A DNA stretch of 64,000 nucleotides from Streptococcus suis (GTDB lineage: Bacteria; Bacillota; Bacilli; Lactobacillales; Streptococcaceae), in contig NZ_JAGFUX010000004.1 in assembly GCF_017601095.1 (NCBI RefSeq), positions 1-64,000 on the forward strand, written 5' to 3'. Below the pieces are notes generated by a model, which was given only the letters and a program-made list of their open reading frames with translations, made no database searches and was not told where the DNA came from. This document shows, in pieces, positions 46,300 through 54,793 of the stretch. The translations under genes were made by a program, and so were the position numbers. The first letter of the stretch is position 1, and each line of letters starts with the position of its first letter.

Positions 46300-46911
46300 A
46301 TGGCAAGTCTATTAATCGTAAAAGCCCACCCACTTAATGCACAAAAGTCTTACGCCTTGCGGGCCTTGGAAGAGTTTCAAACTCGTTACGCCAGTTTGCA
46401 CCCAGAAGATCAGATAGAAGTTGTGGATGTCTTTGAAGACCAGATTCCTGCCTTGGATAAATCCTTGTTAGAGGCCATGGGAGCTGCGAAAAAAGGCGAG
46501 AGTATCAGTCTTGAGCAAGCAGAGCTATTGGGCCGTTACAACGCTTTGACCCAGCAATTTCTTGCAGCTGATAAGATTGTCGTCGTCAATCCCCTTTGGA
46601 ACCTCAATGTGCCCAGTCAGTTGGTATCTTGGGTCAATACCATCAATGTAGCAGGTCTGACTTTTAAGTATGGCCCAGAAGGCTCTATCGGACTGGTCAA
46701 AGATAAGAAGCTCCTGCACATCCAGTCCAATGGTGGTGTTTATGCAGGTCAGGATCCAGCTGCCCAGTACATCAAGTCTATCTTTGAATTTTTAGGCTTT
46801 GAAGACATTCATCAGGTCTTTATCGAAGGGCAATCTGCCGATCCGAGCCAGGCTCAGGCTATTTTTGAAGAGGCAATGGCTAAAATTGATCGGATTTTAG
46901 AAAGATTTTAA
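46300..46911 (+). CDS. azoR: FMN-dependent NADH-azoreductase (quinone reductase)
   Basis: A 203-aa flavodoxin-fold homodimer-type enzyme that reduces quinones and azo compounds with NADH. VKAHPLNAQKSYALRAL (FMN phosphate loop), PLWNLNVPSQLVSWVNTI and IQSNGGVY match AzoR. AAGGAG precedes ATG, and TATAAT sits about 46265-46270. A divergent-style regulator is absent; the next gene is a self-controlled TetR. Confidence 0.92.
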   Translation: MASLLIVKAHPLNAQKSYALRALEEFQTRYASLHPEDQIEVVDVFEDQIPALDKSLLEAMGAAKKGESISLEQAELLGRYNALTQQFLAADKIVVVNPLWNLNVPSQLVSWVNTINVAGLTFKYGPEGSIGLVKDKKLLHIQSNGGVYAGQDPAAQYIKSIFEFLGFEDIHQVFIEGQSADPSQAQAIFEEAMAKIDRILERF

Positions 46912-46916
46912 GTAAA

Positions 46917-46950
46917 TCGGATTTGGCTCAGCCAACTCCTTTTTTTGTTG
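46917..46950 (+). terminator. azoR terminator
   Basis: GGATTTGGC-TCA-GCCAACTCC (imperfect) followed by T7. Confidence 0.7.
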
Positions 46951-46964
46951 AAAGATATTTACTG

Positions 46965-46993
46965 TTGACATTATAGACCAAGTGGTCTATAAT
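46965..46993 (+). promoter_or_regulatory. tetR promoter with operator in the spacer
   Basis: -35 TTGACA (46965-46970) and -10 TATAAT (46988-46993), 17 bases apart. The whole spacer is the palindrome TTATAGACCA-AG-TGGTCTATAA (46971-46992). Repressor binding there would block the polymerase, so the TetR gene should repress itself. Confidence 0.85.
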
Positions 46994-47013
46994 AATAAAT
47001 CGGAGGGAAGATC

Positions 47014-47616
47014 ATGAGAAAAGAAGAAAAAACGAGACTTCGCAGAGAAATGATCATTGCCGCAGGATTGAGGGAATTTGCTGCCAAGGGTTACAAGGGA
47101 TTTATCATCAATGAACTTTGTAAGGTAGATGGGATTTCAAAAGGTGTCTTGTACCACAATTTCTCAGGGAAAGCTGACCTCTACCTGACTTGTGTTCAGG
47201 AGAGTTTTGAAAAAGCCTTGACCATCTTTTTGGGGGAAGATGGTCAAGTGCCAACTCTGGCTGCTTATATGGAAAGACGACACCAATTTTATCGGGACTT
47301 TCCAGAGCATAGTCATATTTTCTTTGAAGCTATGATTGCAACACCAAAAGAGTTGGAGGTGGAAATAGCACCTCAGAAGGCTGTATTTTTAGACTTGAAT
47401 GAACAGGTTTGTCAAAAATTACTATTAGAATCCAAACTGAAAGACCATATTGATGAAAAGAAGGCCATGGCCTATCTACGCTTGATTCAGGACATGTTTC
47501 GTTCTTACTATCTAACCGTTTCGTCAGACAGCAGTTTGACAGATTTGGTATCGGGCTACGAAAATCAATTATCACAGGTTTTGGATATGATGGTGTATGG
47601 AATCATTAAGGACTAG
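47014..47616 (+). CDS. TetR family transcriptional regulator
   Basis: A 200-aa regulator with the N-terminal helix-turn-helix FAAKGYKGFIINELCKVDGISKGVLYHNF (two parts, about 18-46) and a ligand-binding C-terminal domain of unknown specificity. CGGAGGG precedes ATG. Its promoter carries a 22-bp palindrome, the likely operator. The HdeD-like membrane gene lies 26 bases downstream and should be coregulated. Confidence 0.9.
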   Translation: MRKEEKTRLRREMIIAAGLREFAAKGYKGFIINELCKVDGISKGVLYHNFSGKADLYLTCVQESFEKALTIFLGEDGQVPTLAAYMERRHQFYRDFPEHSHIFFEAMIATPKELEVEIAPQKAVFLDLNEQVCQKLLLESKLKDHIDEKKAMAYLRLIQDMFRSYYLTVSSDSSLTDLVSGYENQLSQVLDMMVYGIIKD

Positions 47617-47642
47617 TTCCTTAAAAAAAGGGGTAGACAGAA

Positions 47643-48155
47643 ATGTCAAAAAATTGGAAATGGTTATTATTGCTTGCGGGTATCTTTTCTGTATTTGCTG
47701 GTTTTCAAATGTTGGTGAATCCGGCTATTAGTCTTGCTTCAATGACTTTCTTGTTTGCACTTGTATTTGCAGTTCAGGGGATTTCTGAGATTGTGAATTA
47801 TTTTAAAGCAGAAGAAAATCATGGTTGGAACTTGTTTGGCGGGATTGTAACGCTTATCTTGGCCCTTGCCTTGTTCTCAGGTAGTTTTATCGAACTGGTA
47901 ACCTTTGTGCCATTCATCATTTCATTCTGGGCTTTGAGCAACGGAATTACCAAAACAATTGTTGGTTTCAAGGTTCGTAAGACAGATAAGTCAGTCGGCA
48001 CACCACTTGTATGGATGGGAATTTTGGGAATCATTGCAGGTTTAATCATGATGGGCCACCCATTGATGACAGGATTCTTGATCAGCTACACCATTGCCTT
48101 TGTCTTTATTTATCAAGGGATTGTAGCGGTTGTTCAATTTTTCAAAATAAAATAA
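47643..48155 (+). CDS. HdeD-type (DUF308) membrane protein
   Basis: A 170-aa protein with six short membrane helices in repeated pairs (FAGFQMLVNPAISL, GISEIVNYF), the DUF308/HdeD pattern linked in enterobacteria to acid resistance; its function in streptococci is unknown. AAGGGG precedes ATG. Cotranscribed with tetR, with a terminator following at 48158-48183. Confidence 0.85.
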   Translation: MSKNWKWLLLLAGIFSVFAGFQMLVNPAISLASMTFLFALVFAVQGISEIVNYFKAEENHGWNLFGGIVTLILALALFSGSFIELVTFVPFIISFWALSNGITKTIVGFKVRKTDKSVGTPLVWMGILGIIAGLIMMGHPLMTGFLISYTIAFVFIYQGIVAVVQFFKIK

Positions 48156-48157
48156 TG

Positions 48158-48183
48158 AAAAGAGGCGATACTGCCTCTTTCTT
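48158..48183 (+). terminator. Terminator after the HdeD-like gene
   Basis: AAGAGGC-GATACT-GCCTCTT and TCTT. Confidence 0.8.
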
Positions 48184-48201
48184 GTAGGTAGAGTATGTTC
48201 G

Positions 48202-48210
48202 AAAAAAAAA
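48202..48210 (+). repeat. A9 homopolymer at the start of the ClC gene
   Basis: From ATG 48195 (AGGTAGAG upstream) the frame reads MFEKKKKFT then TGA. With eight A instead of nine it reads MFEKKEIHLTAIGLVYSS and enters the ClC protein. The tract therefore decides the frame at codons 3-6. Confidence 0.8.
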
Positions 48211-48234
48211 GAAATTCACCTGACCGCCATTGGT

Positions 48235-49410
48235 TTGGTTTACAGTAGTGTCATTGCCTTGGTTTCGTATGGGTTTATCATGGCTGAAAAGGTTATTAGT
48301 CACTTTTTATGGGAAAGTCTGCCTCATCAGTTTCATTTTGAAACGGTCTATTCGATTCTGATCTTGGTTATTTTAACTTGTTTGGTCATTCTTCTAAAAA
48401 CTAAGTGGGGGAATTTGCCTAAGACCAGTCATGATTTGCTTCATGAATTGGGACATGAAGGAACGGTGGCTTATCAGAATACCTGGCGTAATTTAGTTTT
48501 GGCACTGGTCATTTTGGTTTCGGGTGCTGGTGTTGGTCCGGAAGCACCTCTTCTTGGAGCAGTGATTGCCTATTCCATCTGGCAGGCGGATAAGTTACGT
48601 TATCTGGAAGCCAACTGGGAGAAGTTGAGAGGACAGGGGATAGGAAAGTGGATAAATTATCTATTTCATCCTAGCGCTTATCTTTTGCCTTATCCCAGCA
48701 GTCAAAAGCAGACAGGGAAACGATTACGCAATTTGTTGATTGCCAATGGTTTGTTTGTCTTTTGGCTCATGATGCGATTGACAGACCAGCCGTATTTTGT
48801 CACTAAGTTAGGTGAAACAAGTTGGACTTTGACAGATATTCTTATCTTCTTGCCACTTTGTTTCTATGGATTTTTAGTAGGAAAAGGTTATTCTTGGTTG
48901 AAACCTTTTATTCGTGCACGTTTAGACAGGTTAAATCTTTCCTTATCTATCAAGATTAGCCTTGGAGCCTTAAGCATTTTCCTAGTGACCATGCTGGCTC
49001 CGACCCTGCTTTTCTCTGGGCAACACAGCCTGCATTCCATTGTGGAAGTGGGAATGGAGACTCCTATTCTTACTCTCATCCTTCTATCTTTTGCCAAATT
49101 GCTTTTCTTAGACTTTTGTCTATGGACAGGTTGGACTGGTGGAGATATTTTTCCGGTAACCTTTGCTGCTTTTTTGCATGGATTTGCGGTGGCACAGCTT
49201 TTTCCACAAGCAGACAGTCTGTTTGTCGTTTTGGTCGTGAGCTTGTCTATGGCCATTGCTCTGCTTGAAAAGGAATGGCTGGCAGGTATATTTATCAGTC
49301 TCTTCTTCCCACTTCAGCTCCTACCAGTTTCCTTGCTAGTAATTGGTTTGACAATTGCAGGCAGAAAATACTGGCTAGGCCATCAAAAACAAGAAAAAAC
49401 TGGTTCTTAA
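48235..49410 (+). CDS. ClC-type chloride channel/antiporter family protein, N-terminal frame offset by A9
   Basis: A 391-aa product as written from TTG 48235; the natural start is probably ATG 48195, out of frame by one base in the A9 tract. The protein has about ten membrane helices with the ClC filter motifs GAGVGPEAPLLG (GxGPE, about 96-107) and GWTGGDIFPVTF (GxFxP-like). TTG 48235 has no Shine-Dalgarno sequence, so translation may need slippage at A9 or phase switching. The stop TAA forms TTAA together with the stop of the convergent potassium channel gene. Confidence 0.75.
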   Translation: MVYSSVIALVSYGFIMAEKVISHFLWESLPHQFHFETVYSILILVILTCLVILLKTKWGNLPKTSHDLLHELGHEGTVAYQNTWRNLVLALVILVSGAGVGPEAPLLGAVIAYSIWQADKLRYLEANWEKLRGQGIGKWINYLFHPSAYLLPYPSSQKQTGKRLRNLLIANGLFVFWLMMRLTDQPYFVTKLGETSWTLTDILIFLPLCFYGFLVGKGYSWLKPFIRARLDRLNLSLSIKISLGALSIFLVTMLAPTLLFSGQHSLHSIVEVGMETPILTLILLSFAKLLFLDFCLWTGWTGGDIFPVTFAAFLHGFAVAQLFPQADSLFVVLVVSLSMAIALLEKEWLAGIFISLFFPLQLLPVSLLVIGLTIAGRKYWLGHQKQEKTGS

Positions 49411-49426
49411 GAGCCAGTTTTTTGCT
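49393..49426. terminator. Bidirectional terminator over two converging stop codons
   Basis: AAAAAACTGGTTCTTAAGAG pairs with CCAGTTTTTT; both stops (TTAA) lie in the loop. Confidence 0.85.
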
Positions 49427-49778
49427 TGTCCTGTTCGATTGCTAAAGAATAATGCTTGCTGACCTCAGTATAGTAGCTGACGACCAATCCAGACAGGCTC
49501 CCCAAAAAGAGAATGCCGTAAATAGCTAAGATAATGCTGATAATCCGTCCAAAAGCAGTGGTGACTAGCAAATCTCCATAGCCAACAGTCGTCGCTGTGA
49601 CAAAGCTGTACCAGAGACTGTCCCCATAGCTAGTAAAATCTGGCTCCAACCAGAGCAGTAATCCAGCTGCAAGAAAGATAAAACTGAAAAAGGAAGTGAG
49701 AAAAGTGGCGAAGCCAGTCACTCTCAAGATATGCCAAATGATGCGAAGGCGGTGGCTTTGTTTCTTATTTTGTATCAT
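49407..49778 (-). CDS. Two-TM potassium channel (Kch type)
   Basis: A 123-aa protein with two membrane helices (about 20-44 and 82-106) around a pore loop carrying the full selectivity filter TVGYGD. It lacks an RCK domain, so it resembles a minimal KcsA-like tetrameric channel. ATG 49778 is preferred to the TTG six codons earlier. Its 5' end overlaps the GIY-YIG gene by 14 bases. Confidence 0.85.
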   Translation of the reverse strand: MIQNKKQSHRLRIIWHILRVTGFATFLTSFFSFIFLAAGLLLWLEPDFTSYGDSLWYSFVTATTVGYGDLLVTTAFGRIISIILAIYGILFLGSLSGLVVSYYTEVSKHYSLAIEQDKQKTGS

Positions 49779-50034
49779 TTTTTCTGCTTTCTGCAATATA
49801 ATCTAATTTACTCTGCCGACTGCGTTTCTTAAACAAAGCTTCGGCAGACATGGCTTCCTGCTTACTAGCAAAGGTTTCTTGATAGACCAGGCTGACAGGT
49901 AGGCGTCCGCGGGTGTACTTGGCCCCTTTCCCACGATTATGGGTAGCAAGCCGCTTCTCCACATCAGTCGTATAACCAGTATAAAGACTCCCGTCGGCAC
50001 ATTCTAAGACATAAAAGTAGGCCTTATTTTCCAT
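49765..50034 (-). CDS. GIY-YIG nuclease-superfamily protein
   Basis: An 89-aa single-domain UPF0213-type protein: [17 protein letters not shown] carries the variant GIY...YIG element (YVL...YTG), then [19 protein letters not shown] with the conserved arginine and histidine, and [17 protein letters not shown] with the conserved E. Cellular role unknown. ATG 50034 lies inside the end of the trmN6-like gene (11-base overlap), so it is translationally coupled to it. Confidence 0.9.
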   Translation of the reverse strand: MENKAYFYVLECADGSLYTGYTTDVEKRLATHNRGKGAKYTRGRLPVSLVYQETFASKQEAMSAEALFKKRSRQSKLDYIAESRKNDTK

Positions 50035-50773
50035 AATAAATCTCATGAATAGCAGGAGTATAGTCGCCGTTTTCCTCATGGACAACCAGAGGTGGCAGGA
50101 TGTGCAGACCGTCCACCGAGCCGTCCTTGATAGCCTCAATCAGCAACATATTGGCCTCCTTGCTGGCCTTGGGATAGACAAACTGGATACGTTTGGGAGC
50201 CAGCTTGTAGGTTCTTAGTGTGTCCAAAATATCTAAAAATCGGTCGGGCCTGTGGACCATGGCCAAGCGACCATTGGATTTGAGTACCTGTTGGGCCACC
50301 TGGCAGATACTGTCTAGGTTGGTCGCGATTTCGTGTCTGGCCAGAAGATAATGCTCGCTTTCATTGAGGTTTGACTGTTTATCCACCTTGAAGTAGGGAG
50401 GATTGCAGAGCATCAAATCCACCTTGGACCGCAAATCATACTGGGGCAGGTTTGCCAAGTCATCATTGATAACCGAAACCCGTTCCTCCAGACCATTGAG
50501 GGTGATGGAACGTCGGTTCATGTCAGCAAGCCGTTCCTGCAACTCGACCTGAATAATCTGAGCCTTGGTGCGTGTGGAGGCAAAGAGGCCCACCGCCCCA
50601 TTTCCACTACAAAGATCAACAATCAGCCCCTTCTGAGCAGGCATTTTTGGAAAACGTGAGAGGAGGACACTGTCGATCGAGTAGCTAAACACCTCCCGAT
50701 TTTGAATAATCTGAACATCTGTCGAGAAGAGCTGGTCAATCCGCTCTCCGTCTAATAAAACTGGATTGTGCAT
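50024..50773 (-). CDS. tRNA1(Val) adenine-N6 methyltransferase-like protein (TrmN6/YfiC family)
   Basis: A 249-aa class I methylase with AdoMet motif [12 protein letters not shown] (about 52-63) and NPPYFK catalytic motif (about 124-129). E. coli YfiC/TrmN6 methylates A37 of tRNA1(Val); the same target here is inferred. On the minus strand TGCTATAAT (extended -10, 50780-50788) ends six bases before ATG 50773 and there is no Shine-Dalgarno sequence, so the message is probably leaderless. It is the first gene of an overlapping three-gene set with GIY-YIG and Kch. Confidence 0.9.
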   Translation of the reverse strand: MHNPVLLDGERIDQLFSTDVQIIQNREVFSYSIDSVLLSRFPKMPAQKGLIVDLCSGNGAVGLFASTRTKAQIIQVELQERLADMNRRSITLNGLEERVSVINDDLANLPQYDLRSKVDLMLCNPPYFKVDKQSNLNESEHYLLARHEIATNLDSICQVAQQVLKSNGRLAMVHRPDRFLDILDTLRTYKLAPKRIQFVYPKASKEANMLLIEAIKDGSVDGLHILPPLVVHEENGDYTPAIHEIYYGK

Positions 50774-50779
50774 GAGATT

Positions 50780-50788
50780 ATTATAGCA
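50780..50788 (-). promoter_or_regulatory. Extended -10 promoter of the trmN6-like gene, leaderless geometry
   Basis: TGCTATAAT on the minus strand, then AATCTC, then ATG: same six-base distance as in cpoA. Confidence 0.7.
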
Positions 50789-50830
50789 TAACCTGGAGAT
50801 GTAGTTGTATATTTTTCTCTCGGTAAAAGT

Positions 50831-50839
50831 GTGGTATAA
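50831..50839 (+). promoter_or_regulatory. Extended -10 promoter of plsC
   Basis: TGGTATAAT, 26 bases before ATG 50865. It is back-to-back with the trmN6-like promoter. Confidence 0.7.
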
Positions 50840-50864
50840 TAGAAGAACTGAAAAGGAGAAGATG

Positions 50865-51608
50865 ATGTTTTATTCCTATCTACGAACTCTACTGACATTT
50901 TTACTTTGGGCAATTAATGGCAATATTCACTACCATGATAGGGATAATATCTTGCCACAGGAGGAAAATTATATCCTCATCGCCCCGCACAAAACCTTCT
51001 GGGACCCAGTTTTTCTAGGCTATGCGGCTGCTCCTAAGCAGTTCATCTTTATGGCTAAAAAAGAACTCTTCAAGGACCGTGGGTTTGGCTGGTGGATTTC
51101 AAAATGTGGCGCCTTTCCCATTGACCGTGAAAATCCTGGTATGGCAGCCATCAAGTATCCAGTTAACATGTTGAAAAAAAGTGACCGTTCGCTGGTCATG
51201 TTTCCTTCTGGAAGTCGTCATTCATCTGAGCTAAAAGGTGGTGTGGCGGTCATTGCCAAGTCAGCCAAGGTCAAGCTCATGCCAGCAACCTATGTGGGTC
51301 CCATGACTATCAAAGGACTCTTAGCTGGTGAGCGAATCGATGTGGCTTTTGGAAATCCTATCTATGTTTCAGACATCAAGCGAATGGACGATGCAGGTAC
51401 AGCAGAAGTAACTAGCCGTATCGAGGCTGAGTTCAAACGCTTGGACGATTACGCAGCCTCTTTCCAGACCAAGAAAAAGCCAAATTTCTTGACCTATATC
51501 TATCGTATCCCAGTTCTTTTACTGGTTGCTCTTATCTTGGGTCTGACCTATATCTTTAGCTACCTTGCTAGCTTCTTCTGGCAACCAAGCACTCAACTCG
51601 ATAAGTAA
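50865..51608 (+). CDS. plsC: 1-acyl-sn-glycerol-3-phosphate acyltransferase
   Basis: A 247-aa membrane enzyme that makes phosphatidic acid. It has motif I APHKTFWDP (H-X4-D, about 42-50), CGAFPIDR (motif II) and FPSGSRH (motif III), and a C-terminal hydrophobic anchor (about 211-237). ATG 50865 sits six bases after AGGAG and matches the pneumococcal start MFY-YLR; ATG 50862 is too close. A terminator follows (51618-51640). Confidence 0.94.
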   Translation: MFYSYLRTLLTFLLWAINGNIHYHDRDNILPQEENYILIAPHKTFWDPVFLGYAAAPKQFIFMAKKELFKDRGFGWWISKCGAFPIDRENPGMAAIKYPVNMLKKSDRSLVMFPSGSRHSSELKGGVAVIAKSAKVKLMPATYVGPMTIKGLLAGERIDVAFGNPIYVSDIKRMDDAGTAEVTSRIEAEFKRLDDYAASFQTKKKPNFLTYIYRIPVLLLVALILGLTYIFSYLASFFWQPSTQLDK

Positions 51609-51617
51609 ATTTTTTAA

Positions 51618-51640
51618 ACTCGCAACTTGCGGGTTTTTTT
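51618..51640 (+). terminator. plsC terminator
   Basis: ACTCGCA / TGCGGGT stem followed by T7. Confidence 0.8.
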
Positions 51641-51648
51641 GTATGTTT

Positions 51649-51656
51649 TTCGAATA
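51649..51656 (+). promoter_or_regulatory. Com-box (ComX/SigX promoter element) of comEA
   Basis: TTCGAATA at 51649-51656 matches seven of eight bases of the streptococcal competence box TACGAATA, with a T-rich stretch upstream. It lies 20 bases before the comEA ATG, as expected for late competence genes. Confidence 0.75.
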
Positions 51657-51675
51657 AAACAAGTGGAGGTAGAAT

Positions 51676-52326
51676 ATGGAGAAATACAAAGAATTACTTA
51701 AAGAATACAAATGGCAGTTTGCGATTCCATTAGTAGCTGTTGTGCTTGTAGGAACATTTTTATTCTTCAATCAGCCGGCTAAGTCTGACCAGACAGGTCT
51801 AACTGATTTTCCCCAGACCGAGCAAACGTCGAGCAGTCAGGAGCAGGCTGAGGAGTCTAGCTCGGAAACCAGTGAAGAGCCCAGCCAGCTGGTCGTTGAT
51901 GTCAAGGGAGCGGTGGAAAAACCAGGACTCTACACTTTAGAAGCTGGTGCGCGTGTCAATGATGCTGTTGAGGCGGCTGGCGGCTTGACCAGTCAGGCAG
52001 ATCCTAAGTCGGTCAATCTGGCTCAGAAGCTCAGCGACGAAGCGGTGGTCTATGTGGCCAGCAAGGAAGAAAATATCTCGGTGGTGGCTAGCACGACTGC
52101 CAGCTCGGCTATTTCTCAAAAAGGAAATGAAAGCAAGGTCAATCTCAACACGGCGACCGAGGCAGACCTGCAGACCATTTCGGGCATAGGTGCCAAGCGG
52201 GCGGCGGACATTATCGCCTATCGTGAGGCCAACGGCGGCTTCCAGTCGGTAGACGACCTCAACAATGTATCGGGTATCGGCGACAAGACAATGGAAAGTA
52301 TCCGACCTTATGTCACGGTTGAGTAA
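51676..52326 (+). CDS. comEA: Competence DNA receptor ComEA
   Basis: A 216-aa membrane-anchored protein: helix about 14-31, a serine/glutamate-rich spacer, an SLBB domain (VDVKGAVEKPGLYTL, about 75-140) and a C-terminal pair of helix-hairpin-helix motifs (VNLNTATEADLQTISGIGAK and VDDLNNVSGIGDKTM) that bind double-stranded DNA. It hands DNA to ComEC. GGAGG precedes ATG. Overlaps comEC. Confidence 0.95.
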   Translation: MEKYKELLKEYKWQFAIPLVAVVLVGTFLFFNQPAKSDQTGLTDFPQTEQTSSSQEQAEESSSETSEEPSQLVVDVKGAVEKPGLYTLEAGARVNDAVEAAGGLTSQADPKSVNLAQKLSDEAVVYVASKEENISVVASTTASSAISQKGNESKVNLNTATEADLQTISGIGAKRAADIIAYREANGGFQSVDDLNNVSGIGDKTMESIRPYVTVE

Positions 52327-54547
52327 GCTCCCCTGTCAGCCCATTCACCTGGCTCTTTTGGTGGTGGCGGCCTACTTTGCAGTCCACTCTTTCTCCTTGT
52401 TGACAATGGGCCTGTTGAGTTTGGCAGCAGTTGTTTTTTGGATTCGGCAAGGCGAGACAGTTTTTCTCAAGACGCTACCGCTTTTAGCCCTATGTGGTCT
52501 GTTTTTCTGCTACCAAAAGGTCCAATGGGAGCGGACAGACCAGTCAGCCCCAGAGCAAGTCACAACTGTGCAGGTCATTCCAGATACCATAGACATCAAT
52601 GGCGACAACTTGTCTTTTCGTGGTCGGGCTGACGGAGAAACCTATCAGGTGTTTTACAAATTAGCCAGTCAGGAGGAGCAAGCTTATTTTCAAACGCTGA
52701 CAGATCTGGTCCAGCTAGAAGTGGAAGCAGAGGTCAGTCTGCCAGCTGGTCAGCGGAATTTCAAGGGCTTTGACTATCAGGCCTATCTGAAAACACAGGG
52801 CATCTATCGGACAGTTAAGATTTCTGCGATAAAGAAGATTGTCCCAGTCCAGTCATGGAATGTCTTTGACTGGCTGTCAAGCTGGCGGAGGCAGGCCTTG
52901 GTCTATATCAAAACCAATTTTCCAGCTCCTATGAGTCACTACATGACAGGGCTTTTATTTGGTGAGCTGGATAGTAATTTCGACCAGATGAGCGACCTCT
53001 ATTCCAGTCTAGGAATCATTCATCTCTTTGCCCTGTCTGGTATGCAGGTTGGATTTTTCATCGACAAGTTTCGTTGGATGTTACTGCGTTTGGGCTTGAC
53101 CAAGGAAACGGTGAATAAGTTGCAGATTCCCTTTTCCCTTGTCTATGCGGGCTTAACTGGCTTTTCTGTGTCGGTAGTGCGGTCCTTGGTCCAAAAAATT
53201 CTGGGTAATCTGGGCTTGCGGAAGTTGGACAACTTTGCGGCGACGGTCTTTGTCTGTCTCCTGATTCTGCCCCGATTTCTGTTGACAGCTGGCGGTGTCT
53301 TGACCTTTACCTATGCTTTTTTGCTGACGGTTTTTGATTTTGAAGACTTGGGGCAGGTCAAAAAGACCGCGGTGGAGAGCCTCAGTATTTCGCTAGGAAT
53401 TTTGCCGGTGCTCATGACCTATTTCTATGCCTTTCAGCCCCTGTCTATTCTCTTGACTTTTTTATTTTCCTTTGTCTTTGATGTTCTGCTCTTGCCAGGC
53501 TTGTCGGTCATTTTTCTCCTGTCGCCAGTTGTCAAGATGACTTGGGTCAACGGATTTTTTGTCTTTATGGAAAAAATCATTGTCTGGGTGGCGGATTTGG
53601 GCTTGCGACCTTGGATACTGGGCAAGCCGTCTGAGCTGGTCCTCTTGCTTTTGCTGGTCTGTCTTTTCTTACTCTATGATTTCCACAGGAGGAAGAAATG
53701 GCTCCTAGGACTAAGCCTGGTCCTCGCTCTGCTATTTTTCATCACCAAACACCCGCTGGAAAACGAGGTGACGGTGGTGGACATCGGGCAGGGGGACAGC
53801 ATCTTTTTGCGGGATATGCGGGGGCGGACGGTCCTGATTGATGTGGGCGGTCGAGTCGATTTCGCGGCCAAGGAAGCGTGGCAGGAGCGATCTCGGCAGG
53901 CAAATGCAGAGCGGACTTTGATTCCCTATCTGCATAGTCGGGGCGTGGACAGGATTGATAGTCTAGTGCTGACTCACACCGATACTGACCATGTGGGCGA
54001 TGTGCTGGAAGTGGCTAAGCAGGTGCAAATTGGTCGGATTGTCGTGTCGCCGGGAAGTCTGACGGTGCCTGACTTTGTAGCAACTCTGAAAAAAATCAAT
54101 GTGCCTGTCCATGTGGTGAAAGTGGGCGACCGCTTGCCGATTTTTGACTCCTATCTGGAAGTCCTCTATCCAGATGAGACAGGAGACGGTGGCAATAATG
54201 ACTCTATTGTTCTTTACGGTCGCTTGTTGGAAACTAACTTTCTCTTTACAGGAGATCTGGAGCAAGGGGAGTTGGACTTGATAGCAACCTATCCTAATCT
54301 GCCTGTCGATGTCCTCAAAGCCGGTCACCATGGTTCAAAAGGCTCTTCCTATCCAGAATTTTTAGACCATATCGGTGCCAAGATTGCCCTGATATCAGCT
54401 GGAGAAAACAATCGCTACAAACACCCCCACCAAGAAACCTTGGAACGATTTGATAGTCGCAATATTCAAGTCTATCGCACAGACCAGCAAGGAGCTATTC
54501 GCTTTAGAGGCTGGAAGGAGTGGACGATTGAGACGGTGAAGGAGTGA
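52310..54547 (+). CDS. comEC: DNA uptake channel ComEC
   Basis: A 745-aa membrane protein translocating single-stranded DNA. N-terminal helices and DUF4131 region, the Competence domain (GLLFGELDSNFDQM, HLFALSGMQVGF; helices about 220-485) and a C-terminal metallo-beta-lactamase domain with VVDIGQGDS, THTDTDHVGD and KAGHHGSKGSSYPEF are all complete. ATG 52310 (MSRLSKLPCQP) overlaps comEA by 17 bases; an earlier in-frame ATG at 52265 would extend the overlap. The last 22 codons are duplicated 1.3 kb downstream. Confidence 0.93.
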   Translation: MSRLSKLPCQPIHLALLVVAAYFAVHSFSLLTMGLLSLAAVVFWIRQGETVFLKTLPLLALCGLFFCYQKVQWERTDQSAPEQVTTVQVIPDTIDINGDNLSFRGRADGETYQVFYKLASQEEQAYFQTLTDLVQLEVEAEVSLPAGQRNFKGFDYQAYLKTQGIYRTVKISAIKKIVPVQSWNVFDWLSSWRRQALVYIKTNFPAPMSHYMTGLLFGELDSNFDQMSDLYSSLGIIHLFALSGMQVGFFIDKFRWMLLRLGLTKETVNKLQIPFSLVYAGLTGFSVSVVRSLVQKILGNLGLRKLDNFAATVFVCLLILPRFLLTAGGVLTFTYAFLLTVFDFEDLGQVKKTAVESLSISLGILPVLMTYFYAFQPLSILLTFLFSFVFDVLLLPGLSVIFLLSPVVKMTWVNGFFVFMEKIIVWVADLGLRPWILGKPSELVLLLLLVCLFLLYDFHRRKKWLLGLSLVLALLFFITKHPLENEVTVVDIGQGDSIFLRDMRGRTVLIDVGGRVDFAAKEAWQERSRQANAERTLIPYLHSRGVDRIDSLVLTHTDTDHVGDVLEVAKQVQIGRIVVSPGSLTVPDFVATLKKINVPVHVVKVGDRLPIFDSYLEVLYPDETGDGGNNDSIVLYGRLLETNFLFTGDLEQGELDLIATYPNLPVDVLKAGHHGSKGSSYPEFLDHIGAKIALISAGENNRYKHPHQETLERFDSRNIQVYRTDQQGAIRFRGWKEWTIETVKE

Positions 54548-54549
54548 TG
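54482..54549 (+). repeat. comEC 3'-end direct repeat, left copy
   Basis: GACCAGCAAGGAGCTATTCG to the stop codon and two bases beyond; recurs at 55795-55862 with about four mismatches. Confidence 0.9.
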
Positions 54550-54560
54550 GTTTTAGAAAA

Positions 54561-54608
54561 AGCTTGATATACTATGCATATCAAGTATTGACTTACCAGT
54601 CAATACTT
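54561..54608. repeat. Double-hairpin intergenic element B, copy 2
   Basis: Stem 1 CTTGATAT / ATATCAAG and stem 2 AAGTATTGACT / AGTCAATACTT, sharing three to four bases between the inner arms. Relative to copy 1 both stems are kept by paired changes (TTGTTAT/ATAACAA against TTGATAT/ATATCAA; TTTGACT/AGTCAAA against ATTGACT/AGTCAAT). Confidence 0.65.
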
Positions 54609-54636
54609 CCTAATAGTACTGTTGGAGGGAAAAAGT

Positions 54637-54774
54637 ATGTGTCCAAAATGTGGAAGTCATAGTGTTGTTAAAATTGGAGATAATCACTCGGGATTACTAT
54701 TTTCAAGTGGAGAGAAACCAGAGACATACTATCAATGTCAAAATTGTTCTAATAAGTGGATTGAAAATAGGTAA
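54637..54774 (+). CDS. 45-aa zinc-ribbon miniprotein
   Basis: MCPKCGSHSVVKIG opens with CxxC and YQCQNCSNKW closes with a second CxxC, the classic zinc-ribbon pair. GGAGGG seven bases before ATG 54637 gives strong support for translation. It is followed 19 bases later by the 311-aa membrane protein, so the two form an operon. It may bind nucleic acid or a protein partner; I recognise no named family. The pair lies inside the comEC direct repeats. Confidence 0.8.
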   Translation: MCPKCGSHSVVKIGDNHSGLLFSSGEKPETYYQCQNCSNKWIENR

Positions 54775-54793
54775 CACTAAGGAGTGATGGTAT

